The notes beneath the pieces were generated by a model. The model searched no databases, was not told the DNA's origin, and saw only the letters and a list, made by a program, of their open reading frames with translations. From the NCBI GenBank assembly GCA_031284295.1, contig JAITAE010000267.1, forward strand, positions 1-5,723: a stretch of 5,723 bases of DNA, read 5' to 3'. This document shows, one piece after another, positions 1 through 5,335 of this stretch. Made by a program: the position numbers and the translations under genes. Source of the stretch: Spirochaetaceae bacterium (lineage in GTDB: Bacteria; Spirochaetota; Spirochaetia; Treponematales; Breznakiellaceae). How positions within the stretch are numbered: position 1 is the first letter of the stretch; each line of letters opens with the position of its first letter.

Positions 1-109
1 CGCAGCCCAGCCCGTAGACTGTTTCCGTCGGAAAGGCGACAAGCTTTCCAGCCCTTATCTGTTCCGCCGCCGCCAGAATGTTTTTTTCGTTTGATTCAAG
101 ATACTTCAT
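1..109 (-). CDS. Threonylcarbamoyl-AMP synthase (TsaC/Sua5/YrdC family), N-terminal fragment
   Basis: The minus strand from an ATG at 107-109 reads 36 codons without a stop to the window edge, so only the N-terminus is visible. It contains GKLVAFPTETVYGLGC (residues 21-36), the signature near the start of the TsaC/Sua5/YrdC fold, whose basic and Thr/Glu residues bind ATP and threonine. The family makes threonylcarbamoyl-AMP from threonine, bicarbonate and ATP in the cytoplasm, the first step of the t6A37 modification of ANN-decoding tRNAs. The preceding helix (residues about 4-20) also fits the family. The ATG is the only plausible start nearby: no in-frame ATG lies just upstream, although there is no clear Shine-Dalgarno sequence. 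The fragment cannot separate short TsaC from long Sua5 with its extra C-terminal domain. It is transcribed away from the signalling operon and is probably a housekeeping neighbour only. Confidence 0.9.
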   Translation of the reverse strand, partial: MKYLESNEKNILAAAEQIRAGKLVAFPTETVYGLGC

Positions 110-164
110 AAATTTAATATTTTCGTGTCTATGCTTATTTGTTAAACAGAATAATACTATCCGG

Positions 165-201
165 TAAAAACCGCAAAAATCAACCGTAAAGTAATTTGCG
201 G
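165..201 (-). terminator. Possible minus-strand terminator or attenuator upstream of the TsaC/Sua5 gene
   Basis: Read on the minus strand, CCGCAAA (201-195) pairs with TTTGCGG (177-171), a 7-bp stem with a 17-nt loop. It is followed directly by five T residues (170-166), as in an intrinsic terminator. It lies about 55 nt upstream of the TsaC/Sua5 start, in the same direction. It could stop stray minus-strand transcription, or act in the leader of that gene if its promoter is further upstream. The stem is short and the loop long, so the call is weak. Confidence 0.3.
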
Positions 202-441
202 CAGGGCACATTTTGCCGCCTTGCCGCTTATCATGTTACCCATTATTGCGGGAGCTTGTATTTCCGGCCTTTTCAACTTTAGGTGGAAACGTATGATTCG
301 GGGCGCGGTACGGATAGCCGCCGTTACCGGGCGGCGCTCCGCGCTGAGCTTCGGAGTTTGCAGGGTAAAGAATCGCCTTGCAGGTGATATTTCGGGTTTT
401 ATGCGCAAAGCGCGACAGGCTGCTAGCAGTTTGCAAGGACT

Positions 442-486
442 ATGACTGACATACCCGGCGGTATGCTACCGCGTAGCGGACTTTAA
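442..486 (+). CDS. Possible 14-codon leader peptide before the GC-rich hairpin
   Basis: An ATG at 442 opens a 14-residue frame, MTDIPGGMLPRSGL, ending in TAA at 484-486. AAGGA lies at 435-439, only two bases before the ATG, which is closer than a normal Shine-Dalgarno spacing. The frame spans two small hairpins (450-465 and 465-477) and its stop codon overlaps the left arm of the terminator-like hairpin at 485-527. That geometry is that of an attenuation leader, but there is no run of a regulatory codon. It could easily be chance. Confidence 0.15.
   Translation: MTDIPGGMLPRSGL
450..477. repeat. Two adjacent small hairpins
   Basis: CATACC (450-455) and GGTATG (460-465) form a perfect 6-bp stem around a CGGC loop. 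GCTAC (465-469) and GTAGC (473-477) form a 5-bp stem around a 3-nt loop, sharing base 465 with the first. Both lie immediately before the larger hairpin at 485-527, making a run of three hairpins upstream of the FIST gene. The role is unknown. Confidence 0.45.
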
Positions 487-528
487 AGCCGCCGGCGGCC
501 TGGCGGCCTGGCGGGACGGGCGGCTTTT
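485..528 (+). terminator. GC-rich hairpin with short T-run, terminator or attenuator
   Basis: AAAGCCGCC (485-493) and GGCGGCTTT (519-527) form a perfect 9-bp stem, and the T-run (525-528) lies at the end of the right arm. This has the shape of an intrinsic terminator on the plus strand. The 25-nt loop contains an 8-bp tandem repeat, GGCGGCCT at 494-501 and 502-509 with a partial third copy at 510-514. The structure ends about 60 nt before the FIST start. It could insulate the operon from upstream transcription or act as an attenuator of it. The T-run is only four bases long, so termination may be weak. Confidence 0.5.
494..514. repeat. 8-bp tandem repeat (GGCGGCCT, about 2.6 copies)
   Basis: GGCGGCCT occurs at 494-501 and 502-509, followed by GGCGG at 510-514. 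The repeat forms most of the loop of the hairpin at 485-527. The embedded octamer GGCCTGGC (497-504 and 505-512) recurs at 5077-5084, inside a hairpin just downstream of the operon. Confidence 0.6.
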
Positions 529-553
529 CATAAACCGTGATTTCAATTATAGT
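525..553 (+). promoter_or_regulatory. Candidate sigma-70-type promoter of the FIST operon
   Basis: TATAGT (548-553) matches five of six bases of the -10 consensus. TTTTCA (525-530) matches four of six bases of the -35 consensus, with a 17-bp spacer. Transcription would start near 560 and give a leader of roughly 30 nt containing the ribosome site at 578-583. The -35 box lies in the T-run of the hairpin at 485-527. This is a pattern match only; AT-rich DNA yields such matches by chance. Confidence 0.3.
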
Positions 554-577
554 GAAAAAAGAATAATTCTTACTGTT

Positions 578-583
578 AGGAAG
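578..583 (+). promoter_or_regulatory. Ribosome binding site of the FIST gene
   Basis: AGGAAG lies five bases before the ATG at 589. It favours that start over the in-frame ATG at 598, for which the spacing would be 14 bases. Confidence 0.6.
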
Positions 584-588
584 CGAAA

Positions 589-1752
589 ATGATACGAATG
601 TTGACGGCTTGTACCGAAGAAGTTGATGAGATTGAAGCGGCGGTAAATGAGATACTGGAACAGCTTGATCTGAAAAGTAAGTTACTAAAGAATTCTATGG
701 GACTGATATTCTGCGACCCGGAATTTGTAGATTCCGGCGTAGTGGAGGCCGTATCAAAAAAACTACCGTTTGATACGGTGGGAATAACCACGCGGGCGGG
801 CGCCACGAAAAACACCGTCGGCTCCATACTGTTAAGCGTTTCCGTGCTTACCGCGGACGATGTAATGTTTTCGGTCGCGCACAGCCGGGAAATCACATCT
901 GAAAATGTAGACGATGTTATTTTTTCAGCGTATAAAGACGCGGAGAGCAGGCTGCCCGAAAGACCGGCCCTTGTGCTGGCATATCCGCCGCTAACCACAT
1001 CCATGGGGAGCTACACTATAGCAGACGCGGTTTTTAGAGCGGCGGGGAATATTCCGGTTTTTGGTACGCTTCCATGCAGCCCCCGCGCCGCTTACGCGGG
1101 CAGTTGTACAATCGTAAACAGCATCGCAAAAACTATGTCGGCGGCGCTGGTTTTACTGTCTGGTAACATACATCCCGATTTTCTGATGGTGTCCATACCT
1201 GAACAGAACCTTCAGAAACAGTACGGGATAATCACAAAAGCGGACGGCTGCACGGTTTTTAAGGTAAATGAAATGAACCTTGCGGATTATTTGTCGCGGC
1301 ATGGTTTTCAAAAATCAAGCATGACATCCGATTCTTTAGCCATGATTCCTTTTATGGTGAATTTTAACGACGGGAGCCCTCCCGTAGCCCGCGCGTTGTA
1401 CAGCATCAATGATGACGGCGCGGCAGTATTCGGCGGTGAAATGCCGGAAGGCAGGACAATCTCGCCGAGTCGCCTTAATTATGACGGCATTATGGAAACC
1501 ACCGAAGAATTGCTGCGGCAAATATCCCTTAAAAAAAATATAAACGGTATTTTAATGTACTCCTGCCTTGCCCGCCACATTTTACTCGGGGTGAAGAATG
1601 ACGATGAACTGGAAAAAATTATCGAACAGATTGACGACGCGGCGCCATACCATGTTTGTTATTCAGGCGCTGAGATATGTCCGGTGAAAAATAACGCCGG
1701 TGAATTTATCAATCGTATGCACAATTATACGATTGTCGCATGTGTGTTTTAG
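589..1752 (+). CDS. FIST-domain (FIST_N + FIST_C) intracellular sensor protein
   Basis: This 387-residue protein fits a stand-alone FIST protein with little added on either side. The N-terminal FIST region covers about residues 35-225; its repeated beta-strand/Gly elements include VGITTRAGAT (64-73) and the PVFG segment (156-159). FIST_C covers about 229-380. The C-terminal family signature is clear: GILMYSCLARHILLG (320-334), YSGAEICP (358-365) and HNYTIV (378-383). No signal peptide or membrane segment is seen, so it should be cytosolic. FIST domains are regarded as small-ligand sensors coupled to signal transduction; one subgroup, NosP, binds haem and nitric oxide and regulates a co-encoded histidine kinase. 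Here the next gene is a histidine kinase 21 nt downstream, which supports a sensor role. Six histidines (98, 195, 238, 330, 355, 378) are available as possible metal or haem ligands. The ATG at 589 has AGGAAG at 578-583; an alternative in-frame ATG lies at 598. The family call is strong and the ligand unknown. Confidence 0.88.
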   Translation: MIRMLTACTEEVDEIEAAVNEILEQLDLKSKLLKNSMGLIFCDPEFVDSGVVEAVSKKLPFDTVGITTRAGATKNTVGSILLSVSVLTADDVMFSVAHSREITSENVDDVIFSAYKDAESRLPERPALVLAYPPLTTSMGSYTIADAVFRAAGNIPVFGTLPCSPRAAYAGSCTIVNSIAKTMSAALVLLSGNIHPDFLMVSIPEQNLQKQYGIITKADGCTVFKVNEMNLADYLSRHGFQKSSMTSDSLAMIPFMVNFNDGSPPVARALYSINDDGAAVFGGEMPEGRTISPSRLNYDGIMETTEELLRQISLKKNINGILMYSCLARHILLGVKNDDELEKIIEQIDDAAPYHVCYSGAEICPVKNNAGEFINRMHNYTIVACVF

Positions 1753-1761
1753 CTATATACC

Positions 1762-1765
1762 GGTG
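1762..1765 (+). promoter_or_regulatory. Weak ribosome binding site of the kinase gene
   Basis: The 21-nt gap between the FIST stop (1750-1752) and the kinase ATG (1774) holds no AGGA or GGAG. GGTG, a partial match to the Shine-Dalgarno sequence, lies eight bases before the ATG. An in-frame TGA sits immediately before the ATG, so no start further upstream is possible. Initiation by ribosomes finishing the FIST gene is likely. An in-frame ATG at 1864 (Met31), preceded by GAAG, is the main alternative. Confidence 0.4.
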
Positions 1766-1773
1766 TATTTTGA

Positions 1774-4671
1774 ATGAATAACGGCACAATTTACAGTGAA
1801 TGGCAGCAAATCGCTCGGTCCGGGATTTTGTCTGACGCGGACATAGGGCCTTCACGTGAAGAAATGTCGGAGATCATTAAACAATTACAGAAAGAGAACA
1901 AGCAGTTAAACCGAAAAATAAACATTTTACAGAAAAAAATTGATTCCGCTTATGTAGCCGCCCAGGCTGATAAAATGATAGGCGATATACGCTCGCTTGA
2001 GCAGGAAAAACTGGAAAGGTACATGAAGCTGCTTATGGAATACAGCCGAATTGCGATTCTTATGCTGGATGAACACGGACGTCTGGCTTACTGTACCAAC
2101 GAATTCCTGAACCTTGCCGGTATTGATAATTTCGGGCTTGTCAACGGACGCACATTGCATGATATTTTTAGCATTTTTGGAAACGACAAGTTCGGGGCCA
2201 GCATCGCTTTGATGTTTGAAAAAGTAAAAATCAGCCTGGAAACGATAATCATAAATACAAAAATATTGTTCCCGGCAAATGCGATGGAGCGGCTTTACAC
2301 CATTCAAATATCGCCCATAACCGAAAACGGCGTGTTTGACGGAGGAATCATTAGCTGTCATGATACGACGGAACTGCGAAACGCGGAGGCGGAAGAGAGG
2401 ACGCGCTTAATGCTCGACTCAACGCCGCTTGCATGTCTGCTTTGGACGGCCAAAGGACGCCTTATCGGCTGGAATAAAACGACAACGGAACTGCTCGGTT
2501 TAAGCGGCGCGGAAATGGACGCTGAAAGTTTTTTCAGATGCTGTGCGGAGGTGCAGGACGACGGCGTACAGAGTGACATCAAATGGAATAACCTGATAAA
2601 TACGGCGCTTGAAAATGGTTATGTGCAGGTGGAATGGAAATGCATGATAAATAACGATGAAATGCTGCCTCTGGACGCGACTTTTGTCAGGATGCCGTGG
2701 AAGGACAGTTTCCGTGTAGCGGTCTACGCGATGGATCTCCGGGAACTTCGCAAGCGCGAAATGGCTATTCGCAAGGCAAACGAAGAAAACCGTATGCTGG
2801 AAATTGAGGCCAAAACAGCGGATGCCGCGTCCAGGGCAAAAAGTGATTTTCTGGCGACAATGAGCCATGAACTGCGCACGCCGATGAATGTGATTATCGG
2901 CATGAGCGAACTTATACCTATTGAAAATTTAAGCGACAAGCAAAAAGACTTTTTTTATGAAATACAAAATATGTCAAAGACTCTTTTGAATCTGATAAAT
3001 GATATTTTGGATTTCTCAAAAATCGAAGCCGGCAAACTGGATATTCTGCCGGTGCATTACAGTATCCGGGCTATGCTTGACGCGGTAACTTCCATGTTCA
3101 GGCTTATGGCGGAAAAGAAATACCTTACATTCAGTTCATACATAGCGGACGATGTTCCCGATGTTCTTTATGGCGACGATACCCGGCTGCGTCAAATTCT
3201 TACAAACATTATTAGCAATGCGGTTAAATATACCCGACAGGGTTATGTCGGCGTTACCATAGGCAAAACAATTAAAAACAACAAAGCGTACTTGGATATG
3301 CGCATAAAGGATACCGGCATAGGCATCAGGGATGAGGATAAATCAAAACTGTTTGACTCGTTTCAGCAGCTTGACGCGCGAAAAAACCGCGGCATCGTAG
3401 GAACAGGATTGGGGCTTGCCATCTGTAAAAAACTGGTAGACATGATGGAAGGTTCCATAGGGGTAGAAAGTGAATACGGCAAAGGTTCGGTCTTTACGGT
3501 TCTGTTCCCGCTTGTAGAAGGAGATGCCGCGCAACTGAGTCTGGACAGACTGAGCGGCCTTCAGGACATTTGCAATTTTGTGATGGTAAAAAAGGATAAT
3601 ACCGTCAAAACACTTGTTGTTGACGATATGCCTGAAAATCTCACCGTAGCGGCAGGGTTTCTTGAGCTTCATGGAATAGACGTTGATACCGCGTTGAGCG
3701 GCGAGGAGGCGTTGAATAAAGTCAGGAACGCAAGGTACGATATTCTGTTCATGGACCAGATGATGCCGGAAATGGATGGGCTGGATACGACCCGGTACCT
3801 GAGGGCGCTTGCCGAAACAACGGGTGACAGATGGTTTACCAGTGTGCCTATCATAGCTTTGAGCGCGAATGTGGAAAGCGAGGCCTTTCAAAAATTCATT
3901 GAAGCAGGCATGAACGACTCGATAAGCAAGCCCATAGACTCTAACTTGTTGAACAGCAAGCTGGCAGGCTGGCTTCCTCCGGAAAAAATAGAATTCGTCA
4001 GCCGGCCACGGACGGTCTACGGCAGGGGACAGCGTAAAAAACAGTACCGTGATTCTGTTTTTGAGCAGCTTGGAACCATAGACCTTATTGATTTGGATGA
4101 GGGTCTTAAACATACAGGCAGCGTTTCTTCTTACCTTAAAGTTATCCGGCAATACTGTTTTGGTTTCGAAAAGTCTACCCTTGCGCTACGAAAAATCCTT
4201 GAAGAAAATGATATAAAAGTGTATCATACCAAAGTACATGCGTTAAAAGGAATCTTTGCTACCCTTGGCGTCATGAGTCTGTCGAAGTGGGCCGGAAAAT
4301 TGGAGTTTGCATCAGCGGACGGAAACTTTTCCGGGACCTGCCTGGAGGAAACAGAGCCTTTCATAAAGGAATGCGAGGCGTTTTTTGACAGGCTTCCCGA
4401 TGCGTTGAAGGCGGATATTATGGAAGAAACAGAGGTCAGGAATGTGAAGGGTGATGAAATATTCTTTTTGAAAAAGATAAATGAATTGAAAAAAACGCTT
4501 GAAACTGGGCACGCCAACTCTATAAACGAGTTGATCGCCGGATTGCGTAAACTGTCGTTTGATGAAAAAAACGAGGGTTTTATCCGCGAGGTGTCCCGGT
4601 TATCGGCTGATTTCGATTACGATATTGCATTGCAGAAAATAAAGGAGTTACTGGATGACAGAGAGAATTAA
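1774..4671 (+). CDS. Cytosolic hybrid histidine kinase (coiled coil-PAS-PAS-HisKA-HATPase-REC-HPt)
   Basis: This 965-residue kinase carries three phosphorelay stations. Order: coiled coil (about 29-85), PAS-like domain (about 85-203), second PAS-like domain (about 208-328), linker helix (329-357), HisKA with H-box MSHELRTPMN and phospho-acceptor His365, and HATPase (about 465-580) with N-box residues Asn478 and Asn482, G1 DTGIGI (513-518), F-box around Phe527-Phe530 and G2 GTGLGLA (543-549). A receiver (about 612-732) follows with Asp617/Asp618, phospho-acceptor Asp661, Ser697 and Lys719, then an HPt domain (about 764-873) with HALKG and His822. A helical tail of about 90 residues (876-965) closes the protein. 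All catalytic residues are present, so the relay should be active. No membrane segment is visible; input must come through the PAS domains or the FIST protein. The ATG directly follows a TGA, so translation cannot start further upstream in frame; only a weak GGTG (1762-1765) serves as ribosome site, suggesting coupling to the FIST gene. The 3' end overlaps the response regulator gene by 17 bases. Confidence 0.95.
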   Translation: MNNGTIYSEWQQIARSGILSDADIGPSREEMSEIIKQLQKENKQLNRKINILQKKIDSAYVAAQADKMIGDIRSLEQEKLERYMKLLMEYSRIAILMLDEHGRLAYCTNEFLNLAGIDNFGLVNGRTLHDIFSIFGNDKFGASIALMFEKVKISLETIIINTKILFPANAMERLYTIQISPITENGVFDGGIISCHDTTELRNAEAEERTRLMLDSTPLACLLWTAKGRLIGWNKTTTELLGLSGAEMDAESFFRCCAEVQDDGVQSDIKWNNLINTALENGYVQVEWKCMINNDEMLPLDATFVRMPWKDSFRVAVYAMDLRELRKREMAIRKANEENRMLEIEAKTADAASRAKSDFLATMSHELRTPMNVIIGMSELIPIENLSDKQKDFFYEIQNMSKTLLNLINDILDFSKIEAGKLDILPVHYSIRAMLDAVTSMFRLMAEKKYLTFSSYIADDVPDVLYGDDTRLRQILTNIISNAVKYTRQGYVGVTIGKTIKNNKAYLDMRIKDTGIGIRDEDKSKLFDSFQQLDARKNRGIVGTGLGLAICKKLVDMMEGSIGVESEYGKGSVFTVLFPLVEGDAAQLSLDRLSGLQDICNFVMVKKDNTVKTLVVDDMPENLTVAAGFLELHGIDVDTALSGEEALNKVRNARYDILFMDQMMPEMDGLDTTRYLRALAETTGDRWFTSVPIIALSANVESEAFQKFIEAGMNDSISKPIDSNLLNSKLAGWLPPEKIEFVSRPRTVYGRGQRKKQYRDSVFEQLGTIDLIDLDEGLKHTGSVSSYLKVIRQYCFGFEKSTLALRKILEENDIKVYHTKVHALKGIFATLGVMSLSKWAGKLEFASADGNFSGTCLEETEPFIKECEAFFDRLPDALKADIMEETEVRNVKGDEIFFLKKINELKKTLETGHANSINELIAGLRKLSFDEKNEGFIREVSRLSADFDYDIALQKIKELLDDREN
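4642..4647 (+). promoter_or_regulatory. Strong ribosome binding site of the response regulator gene, inside the kinase gene
   Basis: AAGGAG lies seven bases before the ATG at 4655, an optimal spacing. It fixes the start of the response regulator and lies in the last codons of the kinase gene. Confidence 0.8.
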
Positions 4672-5065
4672 GAATTCAAAGCAGACAATAGTCGCTATTG
4701 ATGATTCGCCTGAAATTCTTACGCTTATTAATGAAATTCTTGGTGAAACATACGAGGTTCGCCTTGCAAAAACAGTGAAAGCCGCAAATACAATTCTTAA
4801 TGAAAAAAAAGCCGATATAATTTTGCTGGACCTAAAGCTGGAAGGCGATATTTCCGGTCTTGATTTTTTGGGCTATCTGAAAAGCAAGGATCATTTAAAG
4901 GATATACCTGTTTTGATGATCAGTTCCAATTCCCAGCTTATGAATGTTTCAAAGGCCACAAAGCTTGGAGCAAAGGGTTATATAGTTAAACCTATCAACG
5001 CGGTAATTCTGCGCGATAAAATTTACAGTATTTTGATCGAAACCAGATATGGAGGGCATCATTGA
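4655..5065 (+). CDS. Single-domain response regulator (stand-alone receiver)
   Basis: This 136-residue protein is a lone receiver domain of the CheY/Spo0F type, with no DNA-binding or enzymatic output domain. The acidic pocket residues Asp16 and Asp17 follow strand TIVAI, the phospho-acceptor is Asp59 in IILLDLKL, the conserved Ser is Ser90 in VLMISS, and the conserved Lys is Lys112 in IVKP. All are in place, so it should accept phosphate, most likely from His822 of the upstream kinase. The loop after Asp59 is unusual: the common Pro is absent and there are nine residues rather than eight to the conserved Gly (Gly68). The gene overlaps the kinase gene by 17 bases and has a strong ribosome site, so the two should be made together. 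With no output domain it must act through protein-protein contact, as CheY, Spo0F or DivK do, or serve as a phosphate sink. The protein ends RYGGHH. Confidence 0.93.
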   Translation: MTERIKNSKQTIVAIDDSPEILTLINEILGETYEVRLAKTVKAANTILNEKKADIILLDLKLEGDISGLDFLGYLKSKDHLKDIPVLMISSNSQLMNVSKATKLGAKGYIVKPINAVILRDKIYSILIETRYGGHH

Positions 5066-5148
5066 ATAATTTTGCCGGCCTGGCCTGGTTTGGCCCGGAA
5101 TATTTTGCGCGAATGAGCCTTCGCGCGGCAAGCCGCGCGGTATCTTAA
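5051..5148 (+). CDS. Possible 28-codon ORF translationally coupled to the response regulator gene (includes its ribosome site)
   Basis: GGAGGG (5051-5056), inside the last codons of the response regulator gene, is a near-perfect ribosome site. Five bases later a TTG (5062-5064) overlaps the TGA stop of that gene (5063-5065) in the form TTGA. From this TTG a 28-codon frame runs to TAA at 5146-5148. The predicted peptide begins NNFAGLAWFGPEYF after the start and ends with a basic stretch, RMSLRAASRAVS. No family is recognised. Against it: GGAGGG is also needed to encode the receiver's Gly-Gly, and the frame runs through three hairpins that look like untranslated structure. It is listed as a candidate only. 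Confidence 0.2.
5075..5139 (+). terminator. Cluster of three hairpins ending the operon, probable terminator region
   Basis: The first hairpin pairs CCGGCC (5075-5080) with GGCCCGG (5092-5098), one base bulged, followed by the T-rich AATATTTT. The second pairs GCGCGAA (5107-5113) with TTCGCGC (5120-5126) perfectly. The third pairs CGCGCGGC (5122-5129) with GCCGCGCG (5132-5139), with only two bases between the arms, so the innermost pair probably stays open. The second and third share bases 5122-5126 and cannot form together. No long T-run follows any of them, so termination may be inefficient or factor-dependent; the structures could also protect the mRNA 3' end. Confidence 0.45.
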
Positions 5149-5202
5149 GCGTTGTATTAGTTTGAACGGAGGCTCGATCGGGTAAGGAAATTTATAATAC
5201 CG

Positions 5203-5291
5203 TCTGGTTTAATATCAAATCTCTGTCGGCGTTGCATTACCTGAGCCGCGGCAAGCGTACAAACAAGTTTGTGTCAGGGTATTAAACCAGA
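5203..5291. repeat. 12-bp perfect inverted repeat enclosing a structured 65-nt spacer
   Basis: TCTGGTTTAATA (5203-5214) is the exact reverse complement of TATTAAACCAGA (5280-5291). Inside, CCTGA (5240-5244) can pair with TCAGG (5274-5278) and ACAAAC (5259-5264) with GTTTGT (5267-5272), giving a nested stem on either strand. The spacer also holds the palindrome GCCGCGGC (5245-5252). It could be a small structured RNA, a miniature inverted-repeat element, or a protein-binding site; there is no coding sequence inside and no obvious flanking target duplication. Confidence 0.5.
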
Positions 5292-5335
5292 TATTGCAGA
5301 ATAAATCCTCCTGCCCGACGCCATTTTCCCTGCGA

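Larger units (their letters stand above)
110..588. other. Intergenic region without a convincing gene, rich in small palindromes
   Basis: This stretch separates the divergent TsaC/Sua5 gene from the FIST operon. Reading frames of 66-83 codons exist on both strands (for example 221-445 plus and 157-408 minus), but they overlap one another, have no recognisable domain and lack a good ribosome site, so I read them as chance. What can be seen: an inverted repeat CCGCAAA/TTTGCGG (171-177/195-201), GCGGCA/TGCCGC (198-203/214-219), a perfect palindrome CTGCTAGCAG (420-429), two small hairpins (450-465 and 465-477), and a large GC-rich hairpin (485-527). A degraded gene cannot be excluded for about 230-440. 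Confidence 0.6.

Noticed and set aside
110..160. Promoter for the minus-strand TsaC/Sua5 gene
   Set aside because: Several TA-rich hexamers occur, such as TATTAT and TATTAA on the minus strand, but none has a convincing -35 partner at 16-18 bp spacing.
420..429. Perfect palindrome CTGCTAGCAG as an operator
   Set aside because: A single 10-bp palindrome about 160 nt before the gene, with no second copy and no regulator gene nearby, is too little to call a binding site.
157..445. Overlapping 66-83 codon frames on both strands in the left intergenic region
   Set aside because: Three frames overlap in the same DNA, none has a recognisable domain or a good ribosome site, and the compositions look like translated GC-rich non-coding sequence. 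A decayed gene remains possible but unsupported.
1927..4517. Long minus-strand frames inside the kinase gene, up to 269 codons
   Set aside because: They lie wholly opposite a kinase whose domains and catalytic motifs are intact along its full length, and their products have no recognisable motifs. They are codon-usage shadows.
5203..5291. Insertion sequence
   Set aside because: The inverted repeat encloses only 65 nt with no transposase, and no flanking target duplication is evident. At most it is a miniature element.
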